A DNA stretch of 64,000 nucleotides from contig JAFGNA010000017.1 of NCBI GenBank assembly GCA_016927245.1, positions 56,448 through 120,447 of the forward strand, in the 5' to 3' direction. Shown here in pieces: positions 16,443 through 24,591 of the stretch. The notes under the pieces were generated by a model, which did not search any database, was not told the DNA's origin, and worked only from the letters and a program-made list of their open reading frames with translations. Within the stretch, counting starts at the first letter, position 1, and every line of letters starts with the position of its first letter. Both the position numbers and the translations under genes were made by a program. The DNA is from Candidatus Woesearchaeota archaeon. Lineage in GTDB: Archaea > Nanobdellota > Nanobdellia > Woesearchaeales > WJKR01.

Positions 16443-17624
16443 ATGAAGTACCCGTTCCCCACTCCTGACTACAAAGGAGGGAGCATCGTCAACCTGATGA
16501 GCTCCATCGCTCGCGGCTTCGGGAAGCGGCATCGCTACGCGCAGCTCAAGGCGTTGCGAGCGGAGGAAGTGAGGAAGAGCAGGAATGTCGTGCTCATCGT
16601 CATCGACGGCCTCGGCTACGAGTACCTGTGCGCGCAGGGAGACTCGTACCTGCATCGGCACCTCCGGTCAAGGATGACCTCGACGTTCCTCTCCACCACG
16701 ACGTGCGCCAACACCGCGCTCCTCGTCGGCTACCCGCCGCAGCAGCACGCCCTCACCGGGTGGGATATCAACCTCAAGGAGGCAGGGGCTATCACGTCAG
16801 TCCTGCCCTTCACCCCTCGCTACGGGGGCGAGCCGTTGACGGCCGCGGGGTTCTCCATGAGCGACGTCATGGGCGCCCCGTCATTCTATGAGGGGTTCGG
16901 TGCGGAGTGCTTCGTCGTCTTCGGCAAGCGCATCGCCGGCAGTGAGTTCACCAGGCATGTCACCAGGCACGCCACGATCATCCCGACTGTCTCGGTCGCT
17001 AACGCGTTCGCCAAGATAACTGCCCTGATCAAGGAAGGCTCCCCTAGGAGGAGGTTCGTCCACGCCTACTTCCCAGGGTTCGACGCGGCGGCGCACGATG
17101 AGGGCGTCGCGAGCGCGGCGGCGAGGGACGTGTTCCTCGACCTCGACCGGCGGGTGCGAAAGCTGGCGAGGACTATCGAAGGGACTGATACCAAGCTCGT
17201 CGTCGTGGCGGACCACGGGATGATCGACACGACGGAAGAGGCCGAGCTGTTCGTCGAGGACGTCCCTGGCTTGCAGGCGTGCCTGACTGTCCCGCTCGCG
17301 GGCGAGCCCAGGGTCAGGGATTGCTTCGTCAGGCCGAGGAAGACAGAGGAGTTCGAGAGCATCGTGAGGAAGCGGCTCGCCGGTCAGTGCTGGTGCTACA
17401 GAGGAGAACTGCTCGTGAACGACCACCTCTACGGGTTGGGGAAGCCTAACGGGAAGCTGCTCGAACGGGTGGGGGACTACGTCCTCGTCATGAAGGAGAA
17501 CTACGTGCTCAGGGACAGGCTCGCGAACGACAAGGAGCGGAAAGCGTCGCCGGTAGACAAAGGGGTCCATGGGGGGGTCAGCGATGAAGAGTTGTTCGTG
17601 CCGCTCATCATCGTTGATTGCTGA
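16443..17624 (+). CDS. Alkaline-phosphatase-fold phosphodiesterase/pyrophosphatase
   Basis: A 393-residue soluble enzyme of the type I phosphodiesterase/nucleotide pyrophosphatase family. Metal-site motifs: NVVLIVIDGLG (first Asp), STTTCANTALL (likely Thr nucleophile), YFPGFDAAAHDEG (Asp and His), LVVVADHGM (Asp-His) and KGVHGGVSDEE (last His). It should hydrolyse phosphodiesters or phosphomonoesters with two metal ions; the substrate is unknown. No signal peptide, so cytoplasmic. A GTG directly before the ATG could be the start instead. Confidence 0.85.
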   Translation: MKYPFPTPDYKGGSIVNLMSSIARGFGKRHRYAQLKALRAEEVRKSRNVVLIVIDGLGYEYLCAQGDSYLHRHLRSRMTSTFLSTTTCANTALLVGYPPQQHALTGWDINLKEAGAITSVLPFTPRYGGEPLTAAGFSMSDVMGAPSFYEGFGAECFVVFGKRIAGSEFTRHVTRHATIIPTVSVANAFAKITALIKEGSPRRRFVHAYFPGFDAAAHDEGVASAAARDVFLDLDRRVRKLARTIEGTDTKLVVVADHGMIDTTEEAELFVEDVPGLQACLTVPLAGEPRVRDCFVRPRKTEEFESIVRKRLAGQCWCYRGELLVNDHLYGLGKPNGKLLERVGDYVLVMKENYVLRDRLANDKERKASPVDKGVHGGVSDEELFVPLIIVDC

Positions 17625-17649
17625 ACGAACGCTGGCGGGCGAGCGGTGG

Positions 17650-18420
17650 CTATCGCAGCAGCCTCTGCAGCGAGGGGAGGGATGAGCGCATCGCCTCCTC
17701 GCCGCGCCTGATGAGCACCGAGGAGTTGGGCAATGAGAAGATGCCCCATTCCTGCACGTCAGGCCGCACCCGCACGAAGCGGTGCGCTGATCGTCGCAGC
17801 GCGTGCTCGACGTCCTTCTGGATGAGGAAGTGCAGCGCTTGGCTCATGATCCTGAACCTGCTCGGATGCTTCACCAGCGTCTCGCCGCCGGTCACGTCGC
17901 TCACGACCACCCTCGCGGTCTTGGGCGCGAGGTGGATCGCGACGGTGGCTGACAGGCCGCCATCGACGAGTAGTCGGCCGTGCGTCTCCATGGGCGATAT
18001 CACGCCGGGGAAGGCGCTGCTCGCGTGCAGCGCTGGGAGCAACGCTCCTTTCCTGAACACTACCTCCTTGCCGGTGAAGAGGTCGGTGGCGTTCACCACC
18101 AATGGTATGCGCAGGTCTTCGAACGTTTCGGCGTCGGTGAACTCCTTGACCAATCGCTCCACGCCGCGGCCGCTGGAGACGCCTTCCCGGGAGAATGAGA
18201 GGCCGAGCACCTTGCGGAAGGAGAGCTTGGCGGCGTACTTCTCGAGCGCTTCAGCGTCTTCGCAGGAGGCGTACAGCGCGCCTACCAGCGAGCCGGAGCT
18301 CGTCCCGATGATGCGCTTGACCTGGTAGCCTGCCGCCTCGAGGGCTTTCAGGACGCCGATGTGCGCCAATCCCCTGACGCCCCCTCCTGACAGCACGACC
18401 GTGACGTTGCGTTTTCCCAT
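17650..18420 (-). CDS. Patatin-like phospholipase (RssA/NTE type)
   Basis: A 256-residue acyl hydrolase. The oxyanion motif is LSGGGVRGLAHIGVL (about 10-24), the Ser nucleophile lies in IGTSSGSLVGAL (GxSxG), and the Asp of the dyad is in LVDGGLSATV. Similar bacterial proteins cleave phospholipids or lysophospholipids. No transmembrane segment. Archaeal ether lipids would not be typical substrates, so the physiological target, perhaps host or symbiont lipids, is open. Confidence 0.9.
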   Translation of the reverse strand: MGKRNVTVVLSGGGVRGLAHIGVLKALEAAGYQVKRIIGTSSGSLVGALYASCEDAEALEKYAAKLSFRKVLGLSFSREGVSSGRGVERLVKEFTDAETFEDLRIPLVVNATDLFTGKEVVFRKGALLPALHASSAFPGVISPMETHGRLLVDGGLSATVAIHLAPKTARVVVSDVTGGETLVKHPSRFRIMSQALHFLIQKDVEHALRRSAHRFVRVRPDVQEWGIFSLPNSSVLIRRGEEAMRSSLPSLQRLLR

Positions 18421-18432
18421 GGTTGAGCAGCC

Positions 18433-19038
18433 TTAGAGTGCTCCGAGCAATCCGGTGTAGACGTGGTAGCCGTCGATGCCGGGGATGGGGAGCATGTTGA
18501 GGATGAAGAGGAAGCCGTTGACGTACTTGGTGAGGTGGATGAACTGCCGCTGCCGCTGCGTGAGGTGCTTGGCGAGCTTGCCGTAGAGGAGGGCGCCTAT
18601 CCAGAACAGGCCGTGGATTGCGGGGCCTGCGAACGCGATGATGGCGTGCTGCGCGGGGGTGGCCTCTCCCATGATGCTGACGAAGCCGGGGACGAGGAAG
18701 ACGAATCCGAACCCGGTGAGCTTGGCGATGACGGCGATGACGCCGATGAGCAGCGTGGTGGGGTTGGCGTAGAACGCGTGGAACGTCGCTTCGAGGCCGA
18801 AGCTGATGGCGACGAACTTGTGCGCGAGCTCATGCAGTATCACGGCGGGCGCGATGACACCGATGGTGAAGAGGAAGTCTTGCCAGTGGTTGCGTCGCGG
18901 GCGCGCGTAGTGCGCAACAGGGTCTTCCTCGTAGCTTCTGCGATGGGCGGGCCTGAACATGCCTTTGAAGAGGAATCCTAGGAGGAGTGTCATGATGATG
19001 ATGTCGAACATTTCCCATAAGGTGATGGAGAAGGGCAT
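18433..19038 (-). CDS. Site-2 protease-like membrane metalloprotease (M50)
   Basis: A 201-residue membrane protein with about five helices. HELAHK (about residues 70-75) holds the zinc ligands and catalytic Glu, and LNMLPIPGIDGYHVY carries the third ligand Asp in place of the usual NPDG motif. It belongs to the M50 family, which cuts proteins within the membrane. No PDZ domain. It is transcribed divergently from an FKBP gene across a dyad-symmetric promoter region (19062-19094). Confidence 0.85.
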   Translation of the reverse strand: MPFSITLWEMFDIIIMTLLLGFLFKGMFRPAHRRSYEEDPVAHYARPRRNHWQDFLFTIGVIAPAVILHELAHKFVAISFGLEATFHAFYANPTTLLIGVIAVIAKLTGFGFVFLVPGFVSIMGEATPAQHAIIAFAGPAIHGLFWIGALLYGKLAKHLTQRQRQFIHLTKYVNGFLFILNMLPIPGIDGYHVYTGLLGAL

Positions 19039-19061
19039 GTTGGTGTTTGAACACGCTGCTG

Positions 19062-19094
19062 TTTTTAAGCGTTGCGCACCGCAACGCTTTTAAA
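19062..19094. promoter_or_regulatory. Dyad-symmetric divergent promoter, M50 protease / FKBP
   Basis: AAGCGTTGCG (19067-19076) and CGCAACGCTT (19080-19089) form a perfect 10-bp inverted repeat around a CAC centre. A/T boxes flank both sides (TTTTTAA and TTTTAAAA), one for each gene. The arms could be mirrored BRE-plus-TATA promoters or the operator of a shared regulator. Nearly the same half-site, CGCAACGCTTAAAAC, occurs at 33421 before the transglutaminase-like gene. Confidence 0.6.
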
Positions 19095-19180
19095 AGAGGC
19101 TTCATCCGTCACTCGCACCAAGGGGTTGTTGCGCTTTCTCATGGGTGTGATGATTCCGTTATGAGGAGGGATGAGCCATC

Positions 19181-19654
19181 ATGACAACGGCACAGCAAGG
19201 TATGAAGGTCAGGATACACTACACCGGCAAGCTCGACTCGGGAGAGGTGTTCGACACCTCTGAAGGCAAGGACGCGTTGGAGTTCACCATTGGGGAGGGC
19301 AGGATCATCAAGGGCTTCGAGGAGGGCGTCGTCGGCATGGCGCCCGGGGAGGAGAAGGACTTGATCATCCCGCCGGAGAAAGCGTACGGCGAGCCGCGCA
19401 AGGAGCTCGTGCAGGACGTCCCGAAGGACAAGCTAGGAGACCTCAAGCCAGAGGTCGGCATGGTCGTCGGGATGCGGCTGCCGGGCATCGACCAGGTCTT
19501 CCCCGCGACCATCAAGGAGGTCAAGGGGGAAGCGGTGACTGTCGACCTCAACCCGCCCCTCGCGGGCAAGACGCTGCACTTCCGCATCAAGCTGGAATCC
19601 GTTGCTGACGCGGCCGCCGCGGCACCGCCGCGGGACGAGAAGGACAAGCCTTAA
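19181..19654 (+). CDS. FKBP-type peptidyl-prolyl isomerase (SlyD-like)
   Basis: A 157-residue protein. The FKBP domain is split by an insert-in-flap: VRIHYTGKLDSGEVFDTSEG and GRIIKGFEEGVVGMAPGEEK precede the insert (about 75-125), and VDLNPPLAGKTLHFRIKL follows it. It accelerates proline isomerisation and acts as a chaperone in the cytoplasm. The C-terminal tail is Ala/Pro/charged. The ATG at 19181 matches the domain start. Its own box is in the dyad region upstream. Confidence 0.93.
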   Translation: MTTAQQGMKVRIHYTGKLDSGEVFDTSEGKDALEFTIGEGRIIKGFEEGVVGMAPGEEKDLIIPPEKAYGEPRKELVQDVPKDKLGDLKPEVGMVVGMRLPGIDQVFPATIKEVKGEAVTVDLNPPLAGKTLHFRIKLESVADAAAAAPPRDEKDKP

Positions 19655-19679
19655 GAACACCGCTTCTTCCTTTGGAGCA

Positions 19680-20036
19680 ATGGCGACGCTCATCGCTTGC
19701 CTCAGTACGGGCAAGGGGACCTGGGGGCATGTTTCCAGGCTGATAGCTCAGGAGGACTGGGAGCGCATATTCCTGGTCATGAACGGCTTCGGCAAGGAGA
19801 AGTACACGAATGACAAGCCTTTCGAAGCGGTGGTCATCGACAACAACAAGCCTGCTGACGAGCTCGCGCGCGACATCAAGTCGTCCTTGGAGGGGCGAAT
19901 CAACGACACGGAGGTGGCGTTGAACTTGGTCTCCGGCGGCGGCAACGAGCACATGGCCTTGTTGTCGGCCGTGTTGCGGCTCGGCCTGGGCGTCCGCCTC
20001 GTCGTCGCGGGAGAGGAGCGCATGGAAGAGCTATGA
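19680..20036 (+). CDS. Small Rossmann-like protein, possibly CARF-related
   Basis: A 118-residue soluble protein. It opens with a hydrophobic strand and loop (ATLIACLSTGKGTWGHV) and ends with ALNLVSGGGNEHMALLSAVLRLGLGVRLVVAG. The second motif recalls the NxTGGTKxM loop and helix of CARF nucleotide-sensor domains. It has no effector domain and there is no CRISPR locus nearby. The resemblance is a visual inference. It lies 25 nt after the FKBP stop and its 3' end overlaps the convergent methyltransferase gene by 6 nt. Confidence 0.5.
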   Translation: MATLIACLSTGKGTWGHVSRLIAQEDWERIFLVMNGFGKEKYTNDKPFEAVVIDNNKPADELARDIKSSLEGRINDTEVALNLVSGGGNEHMALLSAVLRLGLGVRLVVAGEERMEEL

Positions 20037-20612
20037 CTGCCTCGTCCCTCGGTACACGCGGAACCCGCCGCCTTTCTTCACGGTCTCGACGCAGCCGAAC
20101 AAGTCCTTCATCCGCCGCTCGAGCATCTTGCCGCCTTTCTGGTGGCGAGCGACGACCAGGAGCGAGCCTCCCTCCTCGAGGTGGTCGTATGATTCCTCGA
20201 GCAACCGGTAGCAGGTCTCCCTGCCAGCGGCGTAGGGCGGGTTGGTGAGGATGACGTCGAACCGTTCAGGGATGCGCGCGAACCCGTCAGAGGCCCTGAC
20301 GTCCGCGTCAGGGACATTCCTCCTCGCCAACGAGACGGCGCGAAGGTTCACGTCGCTCATCACTAATGGCAGCCTTGGGTGGCACGAGCGGAGGACGAGG
20401 CCGATGGGCCCCCACCCGCAGCCGAGGTCGAGGACGCGCTCGTCCCCTCGCAGATCGGCAGCCTCGAGCAAGAGCTTGGTCGCGTTGTCGAGCCCGTCCT
20501 TGGAGAACACGCCGCTCCCGGTCACCGCGGTGAACGTTCGTTGACGAGCGGTGAAGGTGATGCGCCGTTCCCGTAGGGGTGATGTTTGCGCGGCGTCTGA
20601 GTAGTGCGGCAT
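20031..20612 (-). CDS. RsmC-like small-domain methyltransferase
   Basis: A 193-residue class I methyltransferase of the RsmC/MTS group. It shows TGSGVFSKDGLDNATKLLLE, the SAM loop VLDLGCGWGPIGLVL (about 68-82) and the catalytic NPPY in VILTNPPYAAGRE. Related enzymes make m2G in small-subunit rRNA. Only the catalytic domain is present, as usual for archaeal homologues. The ATG at 20612 was chosen since upstream residues of the open frame lie inside the next gene. Confidence 0.88.
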   Translation of the reverse strand: MPHYSDAAQTSPLRERRITFTARQRTFTAVTGSGVFSKDGLDNATKLLLEAADLRGDERVLDLGCGWGPIGLVLRSCHPRLPLVMSDVNLRAVSLARRNVPDADVRASDGFARIPERFDVILTNPPYAAGRETCYRLLEESYDHLEEGGSLLVVARHQKGGKMLERRMKDLFGCVETVKKGGGFRVYRGTRQS

Positions 20613-20617
20613 GATCG

Positions 20618-21313
20618 TCAAGAGGCGGGGATGACGCCGAACAGGGCGTACACGAACCGGTCGGCGGCTTGGATGGTCTTGTTGGCCGTGGTGGCCTGCA
20701 CGACGACGCACGTCGGGTGATTGGTGGGCACGGCGACGCGGTCGTCGTCTGCGACTCGTATCAGGATGACAGCGGTGTCCTCGTCGGCGTCCCGGCAGTC
20801 GAGCACAGGGGTGGCGGTCGCGCCGCTGGTGGGTTGCTTGGTGAACGCGCTGCTCGTGGGGATGTTGAAGATGTTGAACTTCTCCCCGACCACCCTGGCT
20901 ATCTCGACGCCTGCGATGACGAGGGCGCCGGGCGCTTCTGGGTCCATGGCGATGATTGCTTCGCTGTCGTAGCCTTTGGCTGCGCGGTTCGCCATCACCC
21001 TGATGACGTCTACGGCGTCCTGCTCTGCAGGGATGAGTTCGACCTCGATGGGGTGGTGGTGCATCGCGACCTGGTAGGGTTGGTCGTTCACGACTATGCG
21101 GACGTACCACAGGCCGTCCTCTCTTTTGGCGAGGTCGTAGTTGTTGTACGATGAGAGGTCGTCTTCACCGCCGGGGAAGAGGAGTTGCCATGGCTTGTAG
21201 TAGAAGATGAGGATGAGCGCGATGACGATGATGACGGCCGCGGCGAGGTAGACTGCTGGGGCTCGTCGTCGCTCCTTCGCCGATCGCTTGGCAGGTTTCT
21301 TCTTGGCGGGCAT
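20618..21313 (-). CDS. Membrane-anchored extracytoplasmic protein, paralogue A
   Basis: A 231-residue protein: Lys/Arg-rich cytoplasmic head (1-18), one transmembrane helix (about 20-40) and an exported domain. The domain includes PVLDCRDADEDTAVILIRV and CVVVQATTANKTIQAADRFVYALFG. Two cysteines in the domain may form a disulfide. The neighbour upstream has the same layout and similar C-terminal motifs, so the two look like diverged duplicates. Function unknown. Confidence 0.6.
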   Translation of the reverse strand: MPAKKKPAKRSAKERRRAPAVYLAAAVIIVIALILIFYYKPWQLLFPGGEDDLSSYNNYDLAKREDGLWYVRIVVNDQPYQVAMHHHPIEVELIPAEQDAVDVIRVMANRAAKGYDSEAIIAMDPEAPGALVIAGVEIARVVGEKFNIFNIPTSSAFTKQPTSGATATPVLDCRDADEDTAVILIRVADDDRVAVPTNHPTCVVVQATTANKTIQAADRFVYALFGVIPAS

Positions 21314-21319
21314 CAGTGT

Positions 21320-21919
21320 TCATCCTTCTGCGTAGATGTCGTAATACTCGTACACGAGCCGGTCTCTGATGAGCGCGAAGTCGGTGTTGTTCGCACGAAG
21401 GCGTACGCAGGCGTCCTCGATCACTATCTCAGGCGCCTCTCCTTCCTCGAAGCTGAGCACGGGCATGTTCGCGGTCGCGTTGTCGCAGGACACGACGGGC
21501 AATGAGTAGGTCGAGTTCTCCTCTGCCACGGCGCTGATGACGGGGACGGGCAGGGTCTCTGCGAGGTCGAGCCTGATGAGGTCGATGTATTGCAGGTTGG
21601 TGGGCGACAGGCCTGGGTCGAAGGTGAGCACGATGACCGGCGCTGCTCGTATCGTCTCTCCTAGGTCGCTGGGCGCGTCGACGAGCAGGGCTGATGAGGG
21701 GAGGTAGTAGAAGAACAGTTCTTGCTTGTCGATCTTCGCGTGCCACACGTTGTACTTGTCGTCGGGCGTGAAGGTGACGCCGTACTCGCGCGCCGCGTTC
21801 GCTGACCTGCCGTACAGGGCCACGCTGAAGCCGCTCGCGACCATGAGGAACACGATGATGACGCCGATGATGATGCGGACGCGCCGCTGGCGCCGTTCCT
21901 CGATGCGACGGAGTGCCAT
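21320..21919 (-). CDS. Membrane-anchored extracytoplasmic protein, paralogue B
   Basis: A 199-residue protein with a basic head, one transmembrane helix (about 15-36) and an exported domain. Shared features with the next gene are a Val/Ile strand after PVVSCDNATANMPVLSF, a second Cys in VIEDACVRLRANNTDFALI, and a closing helix RDRLVYEYYDI. It lies six nt upstream of paralogue A in the same direction. Unrecognised family; a surface assembly of both products is a guess. Confidence 0.6.
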   Translation of the reverse strand: MALRRIEERRQRRVRIIIGVIIVFLMVASGFSVALYGRSANAAREYGVTFTPDDKYNVWHAKIDKQELFFYYLPSSALLVDAPSDLGETIRAAPVIVLTFDPGLSPTNLQYIDLIRLDLAETLPVPVISAVAEENSTYSLPVVSCDNATANMPVLSFEEGEAPEIVIEDACVRLRANNTDFALIRDRLVYEYYDIYAEG

Positions 21920-21939
21920 GGCGTGTGCGGAGCAACATG

Positions 21940-21987
21940 ATATTTAAAAGGGTTGCGGTGGTGCCAGAACAACAAGGCATATAAACC
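21940..21987. promoter_or_regulatory. Divergent TATA boxes, membrane-protein pair and alaS
   Basis: ATATTTAAAAGG at 21940-21951 serves the leftward pair, about 26 nt before the ATG at 21919. CATATAAAC at 21979-21987 serves the rightward alaS, about 25 nt before its ATG. Confidence 0.6.
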
Positions 21988-22007
21988 GTTCGTGGCATAC
22001 CAGCGTC

Positions 22008-24530
22008 ATGGCCGTCATCCCTGACAAGGAGGTCAAGCGGCGCTTCAAAGAGGAAGTGAGCAAGGAGCCTGACCGGTACTTCGCGACTGGTGTGCTGCGC
22101 GAGGAGGGTTTCTCTAGGCGTAGGTGCAAGAAGTGCGGGACGTGGTTCTGGTCGGTGCAGGAGCGGGAGACGTGCGATGATCCTTCTTGTTCTGGGGGTT
22201 TCAGGTTCTTCACTGACAACCCTTCCAGGAAGCCCTTAAGTTACATCGAGGTCTGGAAGGAGTTCAGCAAGCTCATGAGGAATCGGGGGTACACACCTAT
22301 CGATCGCTACCCGGTCATCGCTCGTTGGAGGGATGACACTGATTTCGTCCAGGCGTCCATCTATGATTTCCAGCCGTACGTGGTGTCGGGCGAGGTGGAC
22401 CCGCCTGCTAACCCGTTGGTCGTGCCGCAGTTCTCCTTGCGGTTCAACGACGTCGATAACGTGGGCGTGACGATGAGCCACATGACGGGGTTCGTTATGA
22501 TTGGCCAGCACGCGTTCCTGCCAAAAGAGGGATGGGACCAGGACGAATTGTTCAGTGACATCTATGCGTGGCTGCGCGAGGGCGTCGGGCTGCCGAAGGA
22601 GGAGCTCGTGTTCCATGAGGATGCGTGGGCTGGCGGCGGCAATTACGGGCCGTGCATGGAGTTCTTCAGCAGGGGTTGCGAGCTGGGCAACCAGGTGTAC
22701 ATGTTGTACGAGCAGTCTGAGGCGGGTGAGAAGGAGTTGCCGCTCAAGGTGCTCGACATGGGCATGGGCCAGGAGCGCGTCGCGTGGTTCACCCAGGGGA
22801 AAGGCACGGTGTATGACGCGGCGTTCCCGACCGTGATGGAGAAACTCTTCGAACGAACAAAGGTAGCGTACGACGAAGAACTCATACAAAAATATTTGCC
22901 CTTTGCTTCCTACCTGAACGCTGACGAGGCAGAAGACCTCGACGAGGAGTGGGAACGCATAGGCAAGGCTGTCGGTAAGGACGCGGAGGAGCTCAAGCAG
23001 GCCATCAAGCCGTTGGCGGCGTTGTACTCTGTCGCGGAGCATGCGCGGACGTTGCTCGTCGCGTTGTCAGATGGCGGCTTGCCCTCGAACGTCGGCGGCG
23101 GGTATAATCTGCGCGTCATCCTGCGGCGAGCGTTGGGGTTCATCGATGAGTACCAGTGGGACATCACTCTTCCTGAGCTGTGCCGTTGGCACGCCGAGTA
23201 CCTCGAGCCTTTGTTCCCAGAGCTTTCCGAACGACTGGGCGATGTCGAGAAGGTGTTGTCGTATGAACGGGAGAAGCATGAGGAGGCGAAGAAGCGGAAC
23301 AAGGCGATTGTCGAGCGGCTCGTCAGGCAGGGTGGCTTGACGGAGGAGAAGCTCGTCGAGTTGTATGACAGCCAAGGGATCAGCCCTGAGGAGCTCGTCA
23401 AGGCTGCGCTGAGCGTTGGCAATGCGGTCGAGGTGCCGGAGAACTTCTACGCGCTCGTGGCTGAGCGGCACGCGAAGACCGTGCAGCGAACGGCGACCAA
23501 AAAGGGGGTGTCGTTGCCGCTCGACGGCGTGCCCTCGACCGAGCCGTTGTACTATGACCATTATGATTACGTCGATTTCGAGGCGCGCGTGGTGAAGGTC
23601 ATCGGGCGGCACGTCGTCCTAGACAGGACCGCTTTTTATCCGACGAGTGGGGGGCAAGTGCATGACATCGGCACGGTCAACGGCGTCGAGGTCGTTGACG
23701 TGTTCAAGCAAGCAAGCCCTGAAGGCAACCATATCATCCATGCGCTCAAGGAAAAACCAGGGTTCAAGGAGGGCGACGTGGTGGCGGGCAAGATCGATTA
23801 TGACCGTCGGTTGCAGTTGGCGCAGCACCACACCGCGACGCACCTGTTGACCGGGGCTGCTCGCCGAGTCCTGGGAGATCATGTCTGGCAGGCAGGCGCG
23901 GCGAAGACGCCTGAGAAGAGCCGGTTGGACCTCACGCATTACGAGCAGTTGTCTCAGGAGGAGGTTGCCGCTATTGAGTCGTTGGCGAACAGGGTGGTGG
24001 ATGAGAACCGGCCGATACTCAAGTCGTTCATGGCGAGGGACACGGCAGAGGCCAGGTACGGTTTCCGGTTGTACCAGGGGGGCGCGGTGCCGGGGAAGAG
24101 GCTGCGCATCGTGAACATAGAAGGATTTGATGTCGAGGCGTGCGGTGGCACGCACCTGGACGTCACGGGCGACGTCGGCCATGTCAAGATCCTCAAGACG
24201 AGCAAGGTGCAGGACGGCGTCGTTCGGTTGGAGTTCGTCGCCGGGGCCGCGGCGCAACGAGCGTTCGACCACAAGATGACCATCATCCGCGAGGCCATCG
24301 CGCTCGTCGGCGGCTCGGAAGAGCAACTGCCTGGGCGCGTGGCCGAGCTGTTCGAGCAATGGAAGAGGGCCAAGAAAGGCAAGCTGGAGAAATTCGGGCT
24401 CACCTCCACTGCTGAGTCTGGGGGGGATGTCGTCGCGGAGATGGCTTCGTTGCTGAAGACGCAGCCCGAGCACGTGGTCAAGACCATTGAACGGTTCCTC
24501 GACGATATCGGGCGCAAGCGCAAAGGATGA
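22008..24530 (+). CDS. alaS: Alanyl-tRNA synthetase, archaeal type
   Basis: An 840-residue class II synthetase. The N-terminus has the archaeal zinc-binding block CKKCGTWFWS and CDDPSCSGG. The catalytic core (about 55-420) includes NRGYTPIDRYPVIARWRDDTDF. The editing domain has HHTATHLL and the CGGTHLDVTGDVG zinc motif. The C-terminal domain is short, making the protein somewhat smaller than the roughly 900 residues usual in archaea, but no motif is missing. It charges tRNA-Ala and clears Ser/Gly errors. Confidence 0.97.
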   Translation: MAVIPDKEVKRRFKEEVSKEPDRYFATGVLREEGFSRRRCKKCGTWFWSVQERETCDDPSCSGGFRFFTDNPSRKPLSYIEVWKEFSKLMRNRGYTPIDRYPVIARWRDDTDFVQASIYDFQPYVVSGEVDPPANPLVVPQFSLRFNDVDNVGVTMSHMTGFVMIGQHAFLPKEGWDQDELFSDIYAWLREGVGLPKEELVFHEDAWAGGGNYGPCMEFFSRGCELGNQVYMLYEQSEAGEKELPLKVLDMGMGQERVAWFTQGKGTVYDAAFPTVMEKLFERTKVAYDEELIQKYLPFASYLNADEAEDLDEEWERIGKAVGKDAEELKQAIKPLAALYSVAEHARTLLVALSDGGLPSNVGGGYNLRVILRRALGFIDEYQWDITLPELCRWHAEYLEPLFPELSERLGDVEKVLSYEREKHEEAKKRNKAIVERLVRQGGLTEEKLVELYDSQGISPEELVKAALSVGNAVEVPENFYALVAERHAKTVQRTATKKGVSLPLDGVPSTEPLYYDHYDYVDFEARVVKVIGRHVVLDRTAFYPTSGGQVHDIGTVNGVEVVDVFKQASPEGNHIIHALKEKPGFKEGDVVAGKIDYDRRLQLAQHHTATHLLTGAARRVLGDHVWQAGAAKTPEKSRLDLTHYEQLSQEEVAAIESLANRVVDENRPILKSFMARDTAEARYGFRLYQGGAVPGKRLRIVNIEGFDVEACGGTHLDVTGDVGHVKILKTSKVQDGVVRLEFVAGAAAQRAFDHKMTIIREAIALVGGSEEQLPGRVAELFEQWKRAKKGKLEKFGLTSTAESGGDVVAEMASLLKTQPEHVVKTIERFLDDIGRKRKG

Positions 24531-24550
24531 CTTCTACGGGCTTGGAAACC

Positions 24551-24566
24551 ATCAACACATTTAAAT
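24551..24566 (+). promoter_or_regulatory. TATA box of the serpin gene
   Basis: The A/T box ACACATTTAAATAGTA ends about 26 nt before the serpin ATG. Confidence 0.5.
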
Positions 24567-24591
24567 AGTATTTCTCCCATCCTCTTGTCAT

